NCBI GenBank assembly: GCA_035493195.1
Contig: DATJIM010000409.1
Coordinates: 1-32,695 of the forward strand
DNA length: 32,695 bases
Source: Schlegelella_A sp035493195
Lineage (GTDB): Bacteria > Pseudomonadota > Gammaproteobacteria > Burkholderiales > Burkholderiaceae_C
Reading direction: 5' to 3'
Positions 1-9,370 of this stretch are shown one piece after another (position 1 is the first letter of the stretch; each line of letters starts with the position of its first letter). The notes below the pieces were generated by a model, which searched no databases, had not been told where the DNA came from, and saw only the letters and a program-made list of their open reading frames with translations. Position numbers and translations under genes: made by a program.

Positions 1-612
1 TTCAACCTGCTGGTCGGGCGCGCCTTGCAGTCGGAGTACGGGCAGGAGCCGCAATGCATCATGACGATGCCCCTGCTCGAAGGCCTCGACGGCGTCGAGA
101 AGATGTCGAAGTCGAAGGGCAACTACATCGCGATCGCAGACCCCGCCAACGATATGTTCGGCAAATTGATGTCGATCAGCGACGATCTGATGTGGAAATA
201 CTTCGATCTTCTCAGTACGCGCTCCGAAGCCGAGATCGCGAGACTGCGTGCCGAGACGGACGCCGGTCGCAACCCACGGGACGCCAAGGTCGCGCTCGCA
301 ACTGAGATCACGAGCCGCTTCCATGGTCGGGCCGCGGCCGAAGCAGCGGAGGCGGACTTCGACCTGCGCGCCCGCGGCGGAATCCCCGACGAGATCGAAG
401 CGGTGACGCTCGAGGGCGCGCCGCTCGGCATCGGCGCCGTCCTCAAGCAGGCGCGGCTGGCGCCTTCGACGAGCGAGGCACTCCGGCTGGTCGACGGCGG
501 CGGCGTGCGGATCGACGGTGGCGTCGTCTCCGATCGGGCCTTGAAGCTGTCGCCCGGCACCTTCGTCGTCCAGGTCGGCAAGCGCAAGTTCGCCCGGGTG
601 ACGCTGCGCTGA
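1..612 (+). CDS. tyrS: Tyrosyl-tRNA synthetase, C-terminal part (truncated by window edge)
   Basis: Charges tRNA-Tyr with tyrosine in the cytoplasm. The frame is open from base 1, so the gene begins outside the window and its HIGH motif and catalytic core are not visible; 203 residues remain. The class I signature KMSKS is at visible residues 34-38, in the context GVEKMSKSKGN. The last 70 or so residues (GIGAVLKQARLAPST onward, with VDGGGVRIDG) form an S4-type RNA-binding domain, as expected for bacterial TyrRS. The stop is TGA at 610-612. The next gene starts 12 bases later, so cotranscription is likely. Confidence 0.93.
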   Translation, partial: FNLLVGRALQSEYGQEPQCIMTMPLLEGLDGVEKMSKSKGNYIAIADPANDMFGKLMSISDDLMWKYFDLLSTRSEAEIARLRAETDAGRNPRDAKVALATEITSRFHGRAAAEAAEADFDLRARGGIPDEIEAVTLEGAPLGIGAVLKQARLAPSTSEALRLVDGGGVRIDGGVVSDRALKLSPGTFVVQVGKRKFARVTLR

Positions 613-624
613 GGGCGCGCGGGC

Positions 625-1518
625 GTGCGAGTCGCGACGCTGCTCCGCCTCTCGGTCGCGACCGCGGTCGTGACGATCGTGCTGAAGACCTGCGCGTGGT
701 GGGTCACCGGCTCGGTCGGGCTGCTCTCGGATGCCCTCGAGTCGCTCGTCAACCTCGCGTCGGCGCTGTTCGCGCTTGCGATGGTGACGATCGCGGCGCG
801 CCCCGCGGACGAGGACCATCCGTTCGGCCACACCAAGGCCGAGTACTTCTCGAGCGCTTTCGAGGGCCTGATGATCGCTGCGGCCGCGATCGCGATCTCC
901 TGGGCGGCGATCGGCCGTTTCTTCCATCCCCAGCCGCTCGACGCCGTCGGCGTGGGCCTCGCGCTCAGCATCGTGAGCTCGGTGCTGAACGGCCTCCTTG
1001 CTGCCAGGATGCTGGCCGAGTCGCGCCGACACCGTTCGATCGCGCTCGAGGCCGACGCACGCCACCTCTACACCGACGTCTGGACCTCGGCCGGCGTCGT
1101 CGTCGGCGTCGTCGCGGTGCAGCTCACCGGCTGGCTCTGGCTCGATCCTGCGGTCGCGATCGGCGTCGCCATCAACATCATCCGCGAAGGCGCGCGCGTC
1201 GTCTGGGTCTCGGTCGACGGCCTCATGGACAAGGCGCTCGAGCCAGAAGTCCAGGAGCGGATCGACCGCACGCTGGCGCGCTTCGCCGAGAGCTCGGTGC
1301 GCTTCGACGACATGGTGACCCGGCGTGCGGGCAGCCGTCGCTTCCTCGACGTCCACATGCACGTGCCGGCGAGCTGGACGCTCGGCCGCGCCGCGGCGCT
1401 GCGCGGCGAGGTCGAGCAGGCGCTGATGAACGAGGTGGCGGGGCTGCGCGCGTCGATCCAGCTGCTGCCGTCGAACGTCGAACCGGTCTTCAACGCCGCG
1501 GCGGAAGCGTCGCCGTGA
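625..1518 (+). CDS. Cation diffusion facilitator family transporter
   Basis: Inner-membrane divalent-metal/proton antiporter of the CDF family, 297 residues, the usual size. Hydrophobic segments lie at about residues 8-28, 40-58, 80-100, 108-130 and 152-180, followed by a soluble C-terminal domain from about 200. Family motifs are the TM2 segment SDALESLVN (Asp36), the loop DHPFGHTKAEY (64-74) and the TM5 motif HLYTD (His147, Asp151), the HxxxD metal site. The TM2 site has Asp36 but Ser where many members have a second Asp, so the metal (Zn, Fe, Mn or Co) cannot be read from sequence. Start is GTG at 625. The last four bases overlap the start of dtd (GTGA), indicating translational coupling. 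Confidence 0.88.
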   Translation: MRVATLLRLSVATAVVTIVLKTCAWWVTGSVGLLSDALESLVNLASALFALAMVTIAARPADEDHPFGHTKAEYFSSAFEGLMIAAAAIAISWAAIGRFFHPQPLDAVGVGLALSIVSSVLNGLLAARMLAESRRHRSIALEADARHLYTDVWTSAGVVVGVVAVQLTGWLWLDPAVAIGVAINIIREGARVVWVSVDGLMDKALEPEVQERIDRTLARFAESSVRFDDMVTRRAGSRRFLDVHMHVPASWTLGRAAALRGEVEQALMNEVAGLRASIQLLPSNVEPVFNAAAEASP

Positions 1519-1961
1519 TCGCGCTCGTGCAGCGGGTCGCCGAGGCCCGTGTCACCGTCGCGGAACGCGTCGTCGGATCGATCCGCCGCGGTCTCCTCGT
1601 CTTCGTCTGCGCCGAGCCCGACGACAGCGATGCCGTCGCCGAGCGGTTGGCCGCCAAGGTGCTGGCGCTGCGCGTCTTCGCCGACCCGGCGGGCAAGATG
1701 AACCTCGATCTCGCTGCGGTCGGCGGCGCGCTCCTCGTCGTCAGCCAATTCACGCTCGCGGCCGATACGTCGCGCGGCAACCGGCCGAGCTTCGTCGGTG
1801 CGGCAGGCGCCGAGCGCGGCCGCGCGCTCTACGACCGCGTCGTCGCCTCGGCGCGCCGACTGCACGTCGGCCAGGTCGCGTGCGGGGAGTTCGGCGCCGA
1901 CATGCAGGTCGCGCTTGTCAATGACGGGCCGGTGACGATTCCGATCACGCTGCGCGGCTGA
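1515..1961 (+). CDS. dtd: D-aminoacyl-tRNA deacylase
   Basis: Hydrolyses D-aminoacyl-tRNA (classically D-Tyr-tRNA) and so proofreads chirality after aminoacylation; acts in the cytoplasm. The protein is 148 residues, typical for DTD. Both signature motifs are present: SQFTLAAD (77-84) and NDGPVTI (136-142), whose Gly-cis-Pro dipeptide forms the chiral-selectivity site. The start GTG at 1515 overlaps the TGA of the transporter gene and gives the canonical N-terminus MIALVQRV. Closeness to tyrS fits a tRNA quality-control role. It ends 13 bases before the convergent Bug gene. Confidence 0.95.
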   Translation: MIALVQRVAEARVTVAERVVGSIRRGLLVFVCAEPDDSDAVAERLAAKVLALRVFADPAGKMNLDLAAVGGALLVVSQFTLAADTSRGNRPSFVGAAGAERGRALYDRVVASARRLHVGQVACGEFGADMQVALVNDGPVTIPITLRG

Positions 1962-1974
1962 CCGCCGCGCTTGC

Positions 1975-2952
1975 TCAATCGGCGTACACGCCGGCAGCCT
2001 TGATGATCGGGCTCCACTTCGCGATCTCGGCCTCGACGAACTTCTTGTGCTCGGCGCCGCCGTTGCGGGCGTCGGAGATGACCACTGCGCCGAGTTGCTC
2101 CTCGCGCTTGATGAAGTCCGGATCCCTGAGGGCGGCGCGCAGCGCTGCGTTGATCTTGTCGACCACCGCCTTCGGCGTTCCCTTCGGCGCGTACAGGCCG
2201 TGCCAGACCGAAACGTTGAATCCTTTCACGCCGGCCTCCTCGAGCGTCGGCAGGTTCTTCAGCGCCGACGTCGTCAGCCGCTTGGTCGTCGTCACCGCGT
2301 AGGCCTTGACCTTGCCGCTCTCGATCTGCCCGGTCGTATTGGTCGTCTGGTCGCACATGAGGTCGACCTGGCCGCCGATGAGGTCGGTCATCGCCGGGCC
2401 CGTGCCCTTGTAAGGGACCGTCGTCATCTCGACCTTGAGCGCGCTCTGGAACAGCAGCCCGCACAGGTGCGATGCCGCGCCGAGGCCGGCGTTGGCGAGG
2501 TTGATCTTGCCCTTGTTGGCATCGATCCACTTTGCGAGCTCGGCATAGTTGTTCGCGGGCAGCGACGGCCTGCCGACGAGCGTCATCGGCACCTCGTTGA
2601 TCATGCCGAGGTACTCGAAGTCGTCGAGCGTCTTGTAGGGCAGTGTCCGGTACAGGCTCGGCGCGGTGCTGATGCCGATGTGGTGCAGCAGCAGCGTGTA
2701 GCCGTCGTTGGGCGACTTGGCGACCTTGTTGGTCGCGATCGTGCCGCCGGCGCCGGCGGTGTTCTCGATGATGATGCTCTGGCCGCCGAGGGGCTTGCGC
2801 ATCGCCTCGGCGAGGTCGCGCGCGACCTTGTCGGTCGGTCCGCCGGCCGCGAACGGAACGACGATCGTGACCGGCTTGTCCGGGAACTCGGCGAACGCGG
2901 GTGCGGCGATCGCGGCTGCGGCGACGAGGAGGAAGGCGCGAAGTGGCTGCAT
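1975..2952 (-). CDS. Bug-family (tripartite tricarboxylate transporter) substrate-binding protein
   Basis: Periplasmic solute receptor of the Bug/TctC family, which binds organic acids such as di- and tricarboxylates and is very abundant in Burkholderiales. From the ATG at 2952 the protein is 325 residues with a classic signal peptide (MQPLRAFLLVAAAA, predicted cleavage after AFA at 21) and mature start EFPDKPVTIVVPFAAGG. PFAAGGPTD near residues 34-42 is the family ligand-loop motif. An in-frame start seven codons upstream is less likely because it would extend the signal peptide. No TctA/TctB membrane genes are adjacent, as is common for orphan Bug proteins. The ligand is unknown. It lies downstream of the lipoprotein gene and may be its own unit. 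Confidence 0.9.
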   Translation of the reverse strand: MQPLRAFLLVAAAAIAAPAFAEFPDKPVTIVVPFAAGGPTDKVARDLAEAMRKPLGGQSIIIENTAGAGGTIATNKVAKSPNDGYTLLLHHIGISTAPSLYRTLPYKTLDDFEYLGMINEVPMTLVGRPSLPANNYAELAKWIDANKGKINLANAGLGAASHLCGLLFQSALKVEMTTVPYKGTGPAMTDLIGGQVDLMCDQTTNTTGQIESGKVKAYAVTTTKRLTTSALKNLPTLEEAGVKGFNVSVWHGLYAPKGTPKAVVDKINAALRAALRDPDFIKREEQLGAVVISDARNGGAEHKKFVEAEIAKWSPIIKAAGVYAD

Positions 2953-3037
2953 GGCGGTGGGCGGGATGAGCATCGCCCATTGTTCGAAACCGCCGCGCCC
3001 GCGTCAGCGGTGGAAGCACTGACATCGACAACGACGG

Positions 3038-3054
3038 CCCCGCATCGCGCGGGG
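3038..3054 (-). terminator. Hairpin downstream of the lipoprotein gene, possible weak terminator
   Basis: A perfect 6-bp inverted repeat, CCCCGC and GCGGGG with a 5-base loop, lies 14 bases past the stop of the lipoprotein gene (minus-strand reading). No U-run follows, so it is a poor intrinsic terminator. It could instead protect the 3' end of the mRNA. Confidence 0.3.
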
Positions 3055-3067
3055 TCGCGACCGGCCG

Positions 3068-3421
3068 CTAGCGGCCCATGCGGCGGTTGTAGTTGCCGAG
3101 CCAGCGATCGTTGAGCGTCGGATTGCTCTCGCGCGCATCGGGTGCGCTGAAGCCGACGCGCACGTTGCCCCCGCTTTGCTGCTCGACCGTGATCGTCACC
3201 ACTGCGCCGGCCTTGGTGCCCGTGATGCGGCCGTTCGCGCGATCCGCCGACGTCACCTGGATGCCCGAGTCGGACGCGGCGCCGAGCGCAGCGTCCCACG
3301 AGCGGTCGAAGCTCGCCGGCACCATGACGGTCTGCGGCTCGTACGGATACGGATACGCGACGCAGCCCGCGAGGCCGACGCAGACGAGGAGGGCGGCGAT
3401 CGAACGAAGCGAGTAGGGCAT
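3068..3421 (-). CDS. Small predicted lipoprotein of unknown function
   Basis: A 117-residue protein with a lipoprotein signal peptide. MPYSLRSIAALLVCVGLAGC ends in a lipobox, so Cys20 is the predicted lipidated residue. The following residues VAYPYPYEPQ suggest an extended linker. The remainder (about 30-117) looks like one small alpha/beta domain: a segment resembling SFDRSWDAALGAASDSGI followed by ITGTKAGAVVTITVEQQ. This pattern recalls small periplasmic lipoproteins with a DUF-type fold, but I do not recognise a named family. It probably sits in the outer membrane facing the periplasm. It starts 56 bases after the PaaK-like gene stop, so readthrough from that operon is possible. Confidence 0.75.
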   Translation of the reverse strand: MPYSLRSIAALLVCVGLAGCVAYPYPYEPQTVMVPASFDRSWDAALGAASDSGIQVTSADRANGRITGTKAGAVVTITVEQQSGGNVRVGFSAPDARESNPTLNDRWLGNYNRRMGR

Positions 3422-3477
3422 GGCGAGCCGTTTGCGGGGGCGATGGAACGATCGTACGCGCTCCGCGGGCGCGACCG

Positions 3478-4764
3478 TCAACGCGCCGCCCGCCGGTCCT
3501 CGATCAGCTTGCCGTCGCTCGGCAGGCTGCCAGGGGCGACGAGCTCGACCTCGCCGCGCAGCTTGGTGACGTCGCGGATCGTCTGCACGATGCGCTCGGC
3601 GAGTCCTTCTCCGGCGCCCGCGGTCTCGGCGACGAGCGTCATGCGGTCGTCGGCCATCGCCCCCGAGACGACGAGCCGCGCCCGCGCGATCTCCGGATGC
3701 CGGCGAGCGATCTCGCCGACCTGCGACGGATGAACGAACATGCCGCGCACCTTGGTCGACTGGTCGGCACGGCCGAGCCAGCCGCGGATGCGGCGGTTGG
3801 TCCGCCCGGTCGGGCACGTCCCTGGCAGGATCGCCGAGAGGTCGCCGGTCGCGTAGCGGACGAGCGGGTAGTCGGGATTGAGCGTCGTCACGACGATCTC
3901 GCCGATCTCGCCGTCGGCGACCGGGTCGTTGCTGCCGGGGGCGACGATCTCGACGACGACGCCTTCGTCGATGACGAGGCCTTCGCGCGCCTCTGTCTGG
4001 TACGCAACGAGGCCGAGGTCGGCGGTGCCGTAGGTCTGGAACGGGGCGATGCCGCGCTGCTCGAGCCAGTTGCAGAGCGCGACGGGAACCGCCTCGCCGC
4101 TCAGGCACGCGCGCGCGAGCGAAGGCAGCGCGACCCCGGATTCGTCGGCCTTCTCGAGGAGGAGACGCAGGAAGCTCGGCGTTCCGGTGTACGCGCTCGG
4201 CTGCAGCGCCGCCATCGCCTGCAACTGCAGCTCGGTCTGGCCAGTGCCGCCCGGAAAGACGGTGCAGCCGATCGCGTGGGCGCCGCTTTCCATCATCGAG
4301 CCGGCAGGCGTGAGGTGGTAGCTGAAGCTGTTGTGGACGAGATCGCCCGCGCGCACTCCTGCGGCGTAGAGCGCGCGCGCCATCCGCCAGTAGTCGCGGC
4401 GAGCCGTCTCGGGCTCGCGGATCGGCCCGGGCGAGACGAAGACGCGCAGCGCGCGCTCGGCCTCGGGGCGTGTGGCGCCCCAGCCGACGGTGGCGAAGCC
4501 GCCGAACGCATCGCCTGCGTCTGCCGCGTTCTGGCCGGCGAGGAGCTCGCTCTTGCGCAGCACCGGAAGCGCGGCGAGCGCAGCGCGCGACGTCACTGCG
4601 CGAGCGTCGACGCCGCGGAGTCGTGCCGCCAGCGCCGGTGCGTGCGCGATCGCGTGCGCGATCAGGCGCGGGAGGTCGCGCGCGATCTGCGCGTCGCGCT
4701 CTTCGGGCGATCGCGTCTCCAGCGCGTCGTAGTGCGCGCGCGCCGCAGCGTTCGGCGAAGCCAT
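3478..4764 (-). CDS. PaaK-like adenylate-forming enzyme (phenylacetate-CoA ligase family)
   Basis: 428 residues, the size of phenylacetate-CoA ligases. Family features from the middle onward are clear: YTGTPSFLRLLLE (192-204), SGEAV (222-226), YGTADLG (245-251), GEIGEIVVT (285-293), YATGDLSAI (304-312) and RGWLGRADQSTKVRG (327-341), the hinge region. The Ser/Thr/Gly-rich phosphate-binding loop normally found near residue 110 (SSGTTGxP) is replaced by FVSPGPIREPE (109-119). The enzyme may therefore bind ATP differently or not be a true ligase. Last gene of the acyl-CoA synthetase/Liv run, 7 bases after the 90-residue protein. Likely role: CoA activation of an aromatic or related acid brought in by the neighbouring importer. 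The substrate is inferred only from context. Confidence 0.82.
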   Translation of the reverse strand: MASPNAAARAHYDALETRSPEERDAQIARDLPRLIAHAIAHAPALAARLRGVDARAVTSRAALAALPVLRKSELLAGQNAADAGDAFGGFATVGWGATRPEAERALRVFVSPGPIREPETARRDYWRMARALYAAGVRAGDLVHNSFSYHLTPAGSMMESGAHAIGCTVFPGGTGQTELQLQAMAALQPSAYTGTPSFLRLLLEKADESGVALPSLARACLSGEAVPVALCNWLEQRGIAPFQTYGTADLGLVAYQTEAREGLVIDEGVVVEIVAPGSNDPVADGEIGEIVVTTLNPDYPLVRYATGDLSAILPGTCPTGRTNRRIRGWLGRADQSTKVRGMFVHPSQVGEIARRHPEIARARLVVSGAMADDRMTLVAETAGAGEGLAERIVQTIRDVTKLRGEVELVAPGSLPSDGKLIEDRRAAR

Positions 4765-4771
4765 CGGGTCG

Positions 4772-5044
4772 CTACTCGTCGTCGAACCGGCGCGCGCGCA
4801 GCTTCGCTTCGTCGACGAGCTTGCGCTGGTCGGCCGAAGTCGCCAGCGCGAAGCGGTCCCACCCCGAGCCGCCGGGCTTCTTCAGGTCGGCATGGACGAC
4901 GCCGCCTTCTTCGTGGAAATGGATGAACGCGTCGCGGCGCGCGTAGAAGATGCCGGGCTGCTTTTCCTGCAAGCCCTTGATCTCGCGCAGCTGGCGCAAG
5001 ACGGGCAGCAACGGTCGCAGAGCCTCGGGCGAAGCATGGGCCAT
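4772..5044 (-). CDS. Conserved-looking 90-residue protein of unknown function in the importer operon
   Basis: A 90-residue soluble protein with no signal peptide or membrane segment. It begins MAHASPEALRPLLPVLRQLR, a probable amphipathic helix. An aromatic/His-rich core follows (GIFYARRDAFIHFHEEGG, 31-48), then VHADLKKPGGSGWDRFALAT, and a charged C-terminus ends RRFDDE. I do not recognise the family. Tight packing (14 bases after the LivF-like gene, 7 before the PaaK-like gene), a plausible ATG at 5044 and codon use like its neighbours all support a real gene. A role with the adjacent ligase or importer is inference from position. Confidence 0.75.
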   Translation of the reverse strand: MAHASPEALRPLLPVLRQLREIKGLQEKQPGIFYARRDAFIHFHEEGGVVHADLKKPGGSGWDRFALATSADQRKLVDEAKLRARRFDDE

Positions 5045-5058
5045 GTTCTTCCTTCGTC

Positions 5059-5958
<900 letters not shown>

Positions 5959-5960
5959 GC

Positions 5961-7280
5961 TCAGCTCTGGCAGTCCGCCGGAGTGCGCGGCGTCACGTTC
6001 TTCTCCGACGCGTACTTCGCCGCTGCCGTCTTGACCATCGGCTTGATGATCGCCTCGTCGGCGGCGTACCAGTCCGACGTGACCTGCCAGGCCTTGCCGT
6101 CCCAGGTGTGGATCCGCGCCGACCGCGAACCTTCGTGGTCGGTGCAGCTCGTCGACAGCGGCTTCATGATGCCCGTCAGGCCGAGCGCGGCGAGCTTCTT
6201 GTCGTCGAGCGCGAGGTTCTCGGCGCCCCAGCGGATCTGCTCGCCGTCCATCACCTTGCCCTTGCCGTAGCGCTCCTGCGCGCGTCGCACCGACTCGACC
6301 GCGAGCACTGCCGAGGTCATGCCGCGCATGTAGAGCGTCTGGCCGACTTCCTCGATCGGACCCGTGCCCTGGCCCTTGCCGTGCACGTACTTCTTGATGT
6401 CGTCGATGACGCGGCCCTGGTTGCCGAACGCGACCAGCCCGTTGTAGCCCTTGGCGGCGTCGCCGACGTCCTTGACGTCGGGCTCGCCCGCCGACCACCA
6501 CACGCCGTACATGCGCTCGCGCGGGTAGCCGGTCGCGACCGCCTCCTTGATCGCCGCCGAGTTCATCACGCCCCAGCCCCAGAGCAGCACGTAGTCGGGG
6601 CGGAGCTGGCGGATCTGCAGCCAGGTCGCTTTCTGCTCGACGCCCGGCGCCGCCACCGGCAGCAGCGTGAGGTCGTAGCCCTGCAGCTTGGCGCGCTGCT
6701 GCAGCAGCGGGATCGGCTCCTTGCCGTACGGGCTGTCGTGGTAGACGAGCGCGATCTTCTTGCCCTTGAGGCTGCCGCCTTCCTTCTTGGTGATGTGCTG
6801 CATGATGATGTCGGCGCCGCTCCAGTAGGTGCCGAGCATCGGGAAGTTCCACTTGAAGACGAGGCCGTCGCTCGATTCGGACAGGCCGTAGCCCGAGGTG
6901 ATGAGCACGTTCTTGTCGCTCGGCGCCTTCGACGTCAAGGCGAAGGTGATGCCGGTCGACAGCGGCTGGAAGATCTCGCCGCTGGCCTTGCCCTTCAGGC
7001 GTTCGTAGCACTCGACGCCACGGTCGGTGGCATAGCCGGTGTCGCACTCCTCGAAGGTGATCTTGACGCCGTTGATGCCGCCGTCGCGAGCGTTGATGAG
7101 CTTCAGGTAATCGACGTAGCCGTTCGCCCATGGCACGCCGTTCGGTGCATACGCGCCCGTGCGGTACGGCAGCACCGGGAAGAACTGCTCCTTGGCCTGC
7201 GCCGCGGCGGGCGGCGCAGCAAGCGTGGCGAGCAGGGTGGCGCCGGCCGCGGCGGCGAAGAGGACGGATTTCAGTTTCAT
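5961..7280 (-). CDS. livK: Liv-type ABC transporter substrate-binding protein (LivK-like)
   Basis: Periplasmic receptor of the importer, type I periplasmic-binding fold, 439 residues, somewhat longer than classic LivJ/LivK. The signal peptide MKLKSVLFAAAAGATLLATL has probable cleavage after AAAQA near residue 28. The mature protein shows the usual pattern: FFPVLPYRTGAYAPNG, GGINGVKITFEECDTGY, then KIALVYHDSPYGKE marking the second lobe. Cys residues in FEECDTGYATDRGVECYE and near the end (STSCTD, PADCQS) could form disulfides. The ORF is framed by livM and livF in one operon. Receptors of this length next to acyl-CoA ligases often bind aromatic or other carboxylates, but the ligand cannot be read here. 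Confidence 0.9.
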   Translation of the reverse strand: MKLKSVLFAAAAGATLLATLAAPPAAAQAKEQFFPVLPYRTGAYAPNGVPWANGYVDYLKLINARDGGINGVKITFEECDTGYATDRGVECYERLKGKASGEIFQPLSTGITFALTSKAPSDKNVLITSGYGLSESSDGLVFKWNFPMLGTYWSGADIIMQHITKKEGGSLKGKKIALVYHDSPYGKEPIPLLQQRAKLQGYDLTLLPVAAPGVEQKATWLQIRQLRPDYVLLWGWGVMNSAAIKEAVATGYPRERMYGVWWSAGEPDVKDVGDAAKGYNGLVAFGNQGRVIDDIKKYVHGKGQGTGPIEEVGQTLYMRGMTSAVLAVESVRRAQERYGKGKVMDGEQIRWGAENLALDDKKLAALGLTGIMKPLSTSCTDHEGSRSARIHTWDGKAWQVTSDWYAADEAIIKPMVKTAAAKYASEKNVTPRTPADCQS

Positions 7281-7329
7281 GGCATCTCCGATGGGATGGT
7301 GGTGCCGCGGGGCGGCGAACAGACAGGCC

Positions 7330-8406
7330 CTAGTGCGGGAAGGGCCACAGCCTGAGCTTTTCCTTCGCCGTCGACCACAGGCGGGCGAGGCCGTGCGGCT
7401 CGACGATCAGAAAGAACACGATGAGCGCGCCGAACAGCATCGATTCGAAGTGCGAGACGAGCGCGGTGTCGACGTGCACGCCGAACGCGTTGCCGAACAG
7501 CGGCAGCGTCCGGTTCAGCACGATCGGCACGATGGTGATGAAGGCGGCGCCGAGAAAGCTGCCCATGATCGAGCCGAGGCCGCCGATGATGATCATGAAG
7601 AGGAGCTGGAACGAGCGCTCGATGCCGAACGCCGCCGGCTCCCACGAGCCGAGGTGGACGAACGCCCAGAGCGCGCCGGCGACGCCGACGATGAACGAGC
7701 TGATCGCGAACGCGGTGAGCTTGGCGTAGACGGGACGGATGCCGATCACGGCCGCGGCGACGTCCATGTCGCGGATCGCCATCCACTCGCGGCCGATGTG
7801 GCCGCGCACGAGGTTCTTGGCGAGCAGCGCGAACAGCACGAGCAGCGCCATGCACAGCAGGTATCTCGACGCCGGCGTGTCGAGCGGGATGCCGAAGACC
7901 GAGAGCGCGCCGACCGTCACCGATCCGGAGGTCGAATCGTTGGTCAGCCACTTGATGCGCAGGAACGCCCACTCGACGAAGAACTGCGCGGCGAGCGTCG
8001 CGACCGCCAGATACAAGCCGCGGATCCGCAGGCTCGGAATGCCGAAGGCGACGCCGATCGCCGTCGCGCACAGGCCGCCGAGCAGCAGCGCGGCGAGCAG
8101 CGGCATGCCGGGCACGCGGACCACGAAGTTGTACGCCGCATACGCGCCGACGGCCATGAACGCGCCGGTGCCGAGCGAGATCTGCCCGCAGTAGCCGACG
8201 AGGATGTTGAGACCGAGGGCGGCCAGCGCCAGGATCGCGAACGGGATCAGGATGGCGCGAAACAGGTAGTCGCTCGCGAACAGCGGCACGCCGACGAGCG
8301 TGATCGCCGCGAGCGCGAGGATCGCGAGCCGGTCCTGCAGGATCGGGAAGATCTGCTGATCGGCGCGGTAGCTCGTCTTGAACTGGCCGTTCTCGCGGTA
8401 GAGCAT
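7330..8406 (-). CDS. livM: Liv-type ABC transporter permease (LivM-like)
   Basis: Inner-membrane permease subunit, 358 residues with about nine or ten hydrophobic segments (for example ILALAAITLVGVPLFAS, ILIPFAILALAALGLNILV, MPLLAALLLGGLCATAIGVA and FQLLFMIIIGGLGSIMGSFL). The LivM hallmark GYCGQISLGTGAFMAVGAYA follows the first helices, and the cytoplasmic coupling segment REWMAIRDMDVAAAVIGI is the EAA-like loop that docks onto the ATPase. The start ATG at 8406 is 20 bases after the LivH-like stop. N-terminal residues MLYRENGQFKTSYR are hydrophilic and cytoplasmic. Confidence 0.92.
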   Translation of the reverse strand: MLYRENGQFKTSYRADQQIFPILQDRLAILALAAITLVGVPLFASDYLFRAILIPFAILALAALGLNILVGYCGQISLGTGAFMAVGAYAAYNFVVRVPGMPLLAALLLGGLCATAIGVAFGIPSLRIRGLYLAVATLAAQFFVEWAFLRIKWLTNDSTSGSVTVGALSVFGIPLDTPASRYLLCMALLVLFALLAKNLVRGHIGREWMAIRDMDVAAAVIGIRPVYAKLTAFAISSFIVGVAGALWAFVHLGSWEPAAFGIERSFQLLFMIIIGGLGSIMGSFLGAAFITIVPIVLNRTLPLFGNAFGVHVDTALVSHFESMLFGALIVFFLIVEPHGLARLWSTAKEKLRLWPFPH

Positions 8407-8426
8407 GGTCAGGCCTTCCGCTTCAT

Positions 8427-9356
8427 TCAGACCCGATCGATGATCTTCTCGCCGAACAGACCTTGCGGCCGGACGAGAAGAAAGGCGAGGGCGACGACGT
8501 AGGCGAACCAGATCTCGATGCCGCCGCCGAGGTGCGGCCCGATGTAGACCTCCGACAGCTTCTCGCCGACACCGATGACGAGGCCGCCGAGGATCGCGCC
8601 CGGCACCGACGTGAGGCCGCCGAGGATGACCACCGGCAGCGCCTTCAGCGCGACGAGCGAGAGCGAGAACTGCACGCCGAGCTTGCTGCCCCAGATGATT
8701 CCGGCGACCAGCGCGACGCAGCCGGCGACGGTCCAGACGATGACCCAGATGCGGCCGAGCGGGATGCCGATCGACTGCGCTGCCTGGTGGTCGTCGGCGA
8801 CCGCGCGCAGCGCCCGGCCGGTGCCGGTCTTCTGGAAGAAGAGCGAGAGCGCCGCGACGAGCAACGCCGCGATCAGCGCCGCGTAGAGGTCTTCCTTGTT
8901 GACGAGGATGCCGCCTTGGAACGCCTGCTCGAACAGGAACACCGGGTCCTTCGGCAGGCCGATGTCGAGCTTGTAGATGTCGTTGCCGAAGACCGTCTGG
9001 CCGAAGCCGTCGAAGAAGTAGCTGATGCCGAGCGTCGCCATCAGGAGCGTGATGCCCTCCTGGTTGACGAGCTTGGCAAGGACGAGCCGCTCGATCAGCC
9101 ATGCCGCGACGACCATGACCGCCATCGCGGCCACGAAGGCGAGCAGGTTCGCGAGCAGGCGGTTGTCGAAGCCGAGCCAGCGCGGCAGCCAGTCGGCGAA
9201 ACGCGCCATCGCCAGCGCCGCGAACAGCACCATCGAGCCCTGCGCGAAATTGAAGACGCCGCTCGCCTTGAAGATCAGCACGAAGCCGAGCGCGACCAGC
9301 GAATACAGCATGCCGGTCATCAGGCCGCCGATCAAGGTCTCGAGGAAGAAGCCCAT
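8427..9356 (-). CDS. livH: Liv-type ABC transporter permease (LivH-like)
   Basis: Second inner-membrane permease of the importer, 309 residues, typical of LivH. It opens with FFLETLIGGLMTGMLYSLVA and the conserved GFVLIFKASGVFNFAQGSMV, a LivH signature. The coupling loop GRALRAVADDHQAAQSIGIP is present near residue 190. Later helices (VIVWTVAGCVALVAGIIWG, GAILGGLVIGVGEKL) and the ending FLLVRPQGLFGEK are standard. It starts 14 bases after the LivG-like stop and forms the transmembrane pore with the LivM-like protein. Confidence 0.93.
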   Translation of the reverse strand: MGFFLETLIGGLMTGMLYSLVALGFVLIFKASGVFNFAQGSMVLFAALAMARFADWLPRWLGFDNRLLANLLAFVAAMAVMVVAAWLIERLVLAKLVNQEGITLLMATLGISYFFDGFGQTVFGNDIYKLDIGLPKDPVFLFEQAFQGGILVNKEDLYAALIAALLVAALSLFFQKTGTGRALRAVADDHQAAQSIGIPLGRIWVIVWTVAGCVALVAGIIWGSKLGVQFSLSLVALKALPVVILGGLTSVPGAILGGLVIGVGEKLSEVYIGPHLGGGIEIWFAYVVALAFLLVRPQGLFGEKIIDRV

Positions 9357-9370
9357 CGCCCGCGCCGAGG

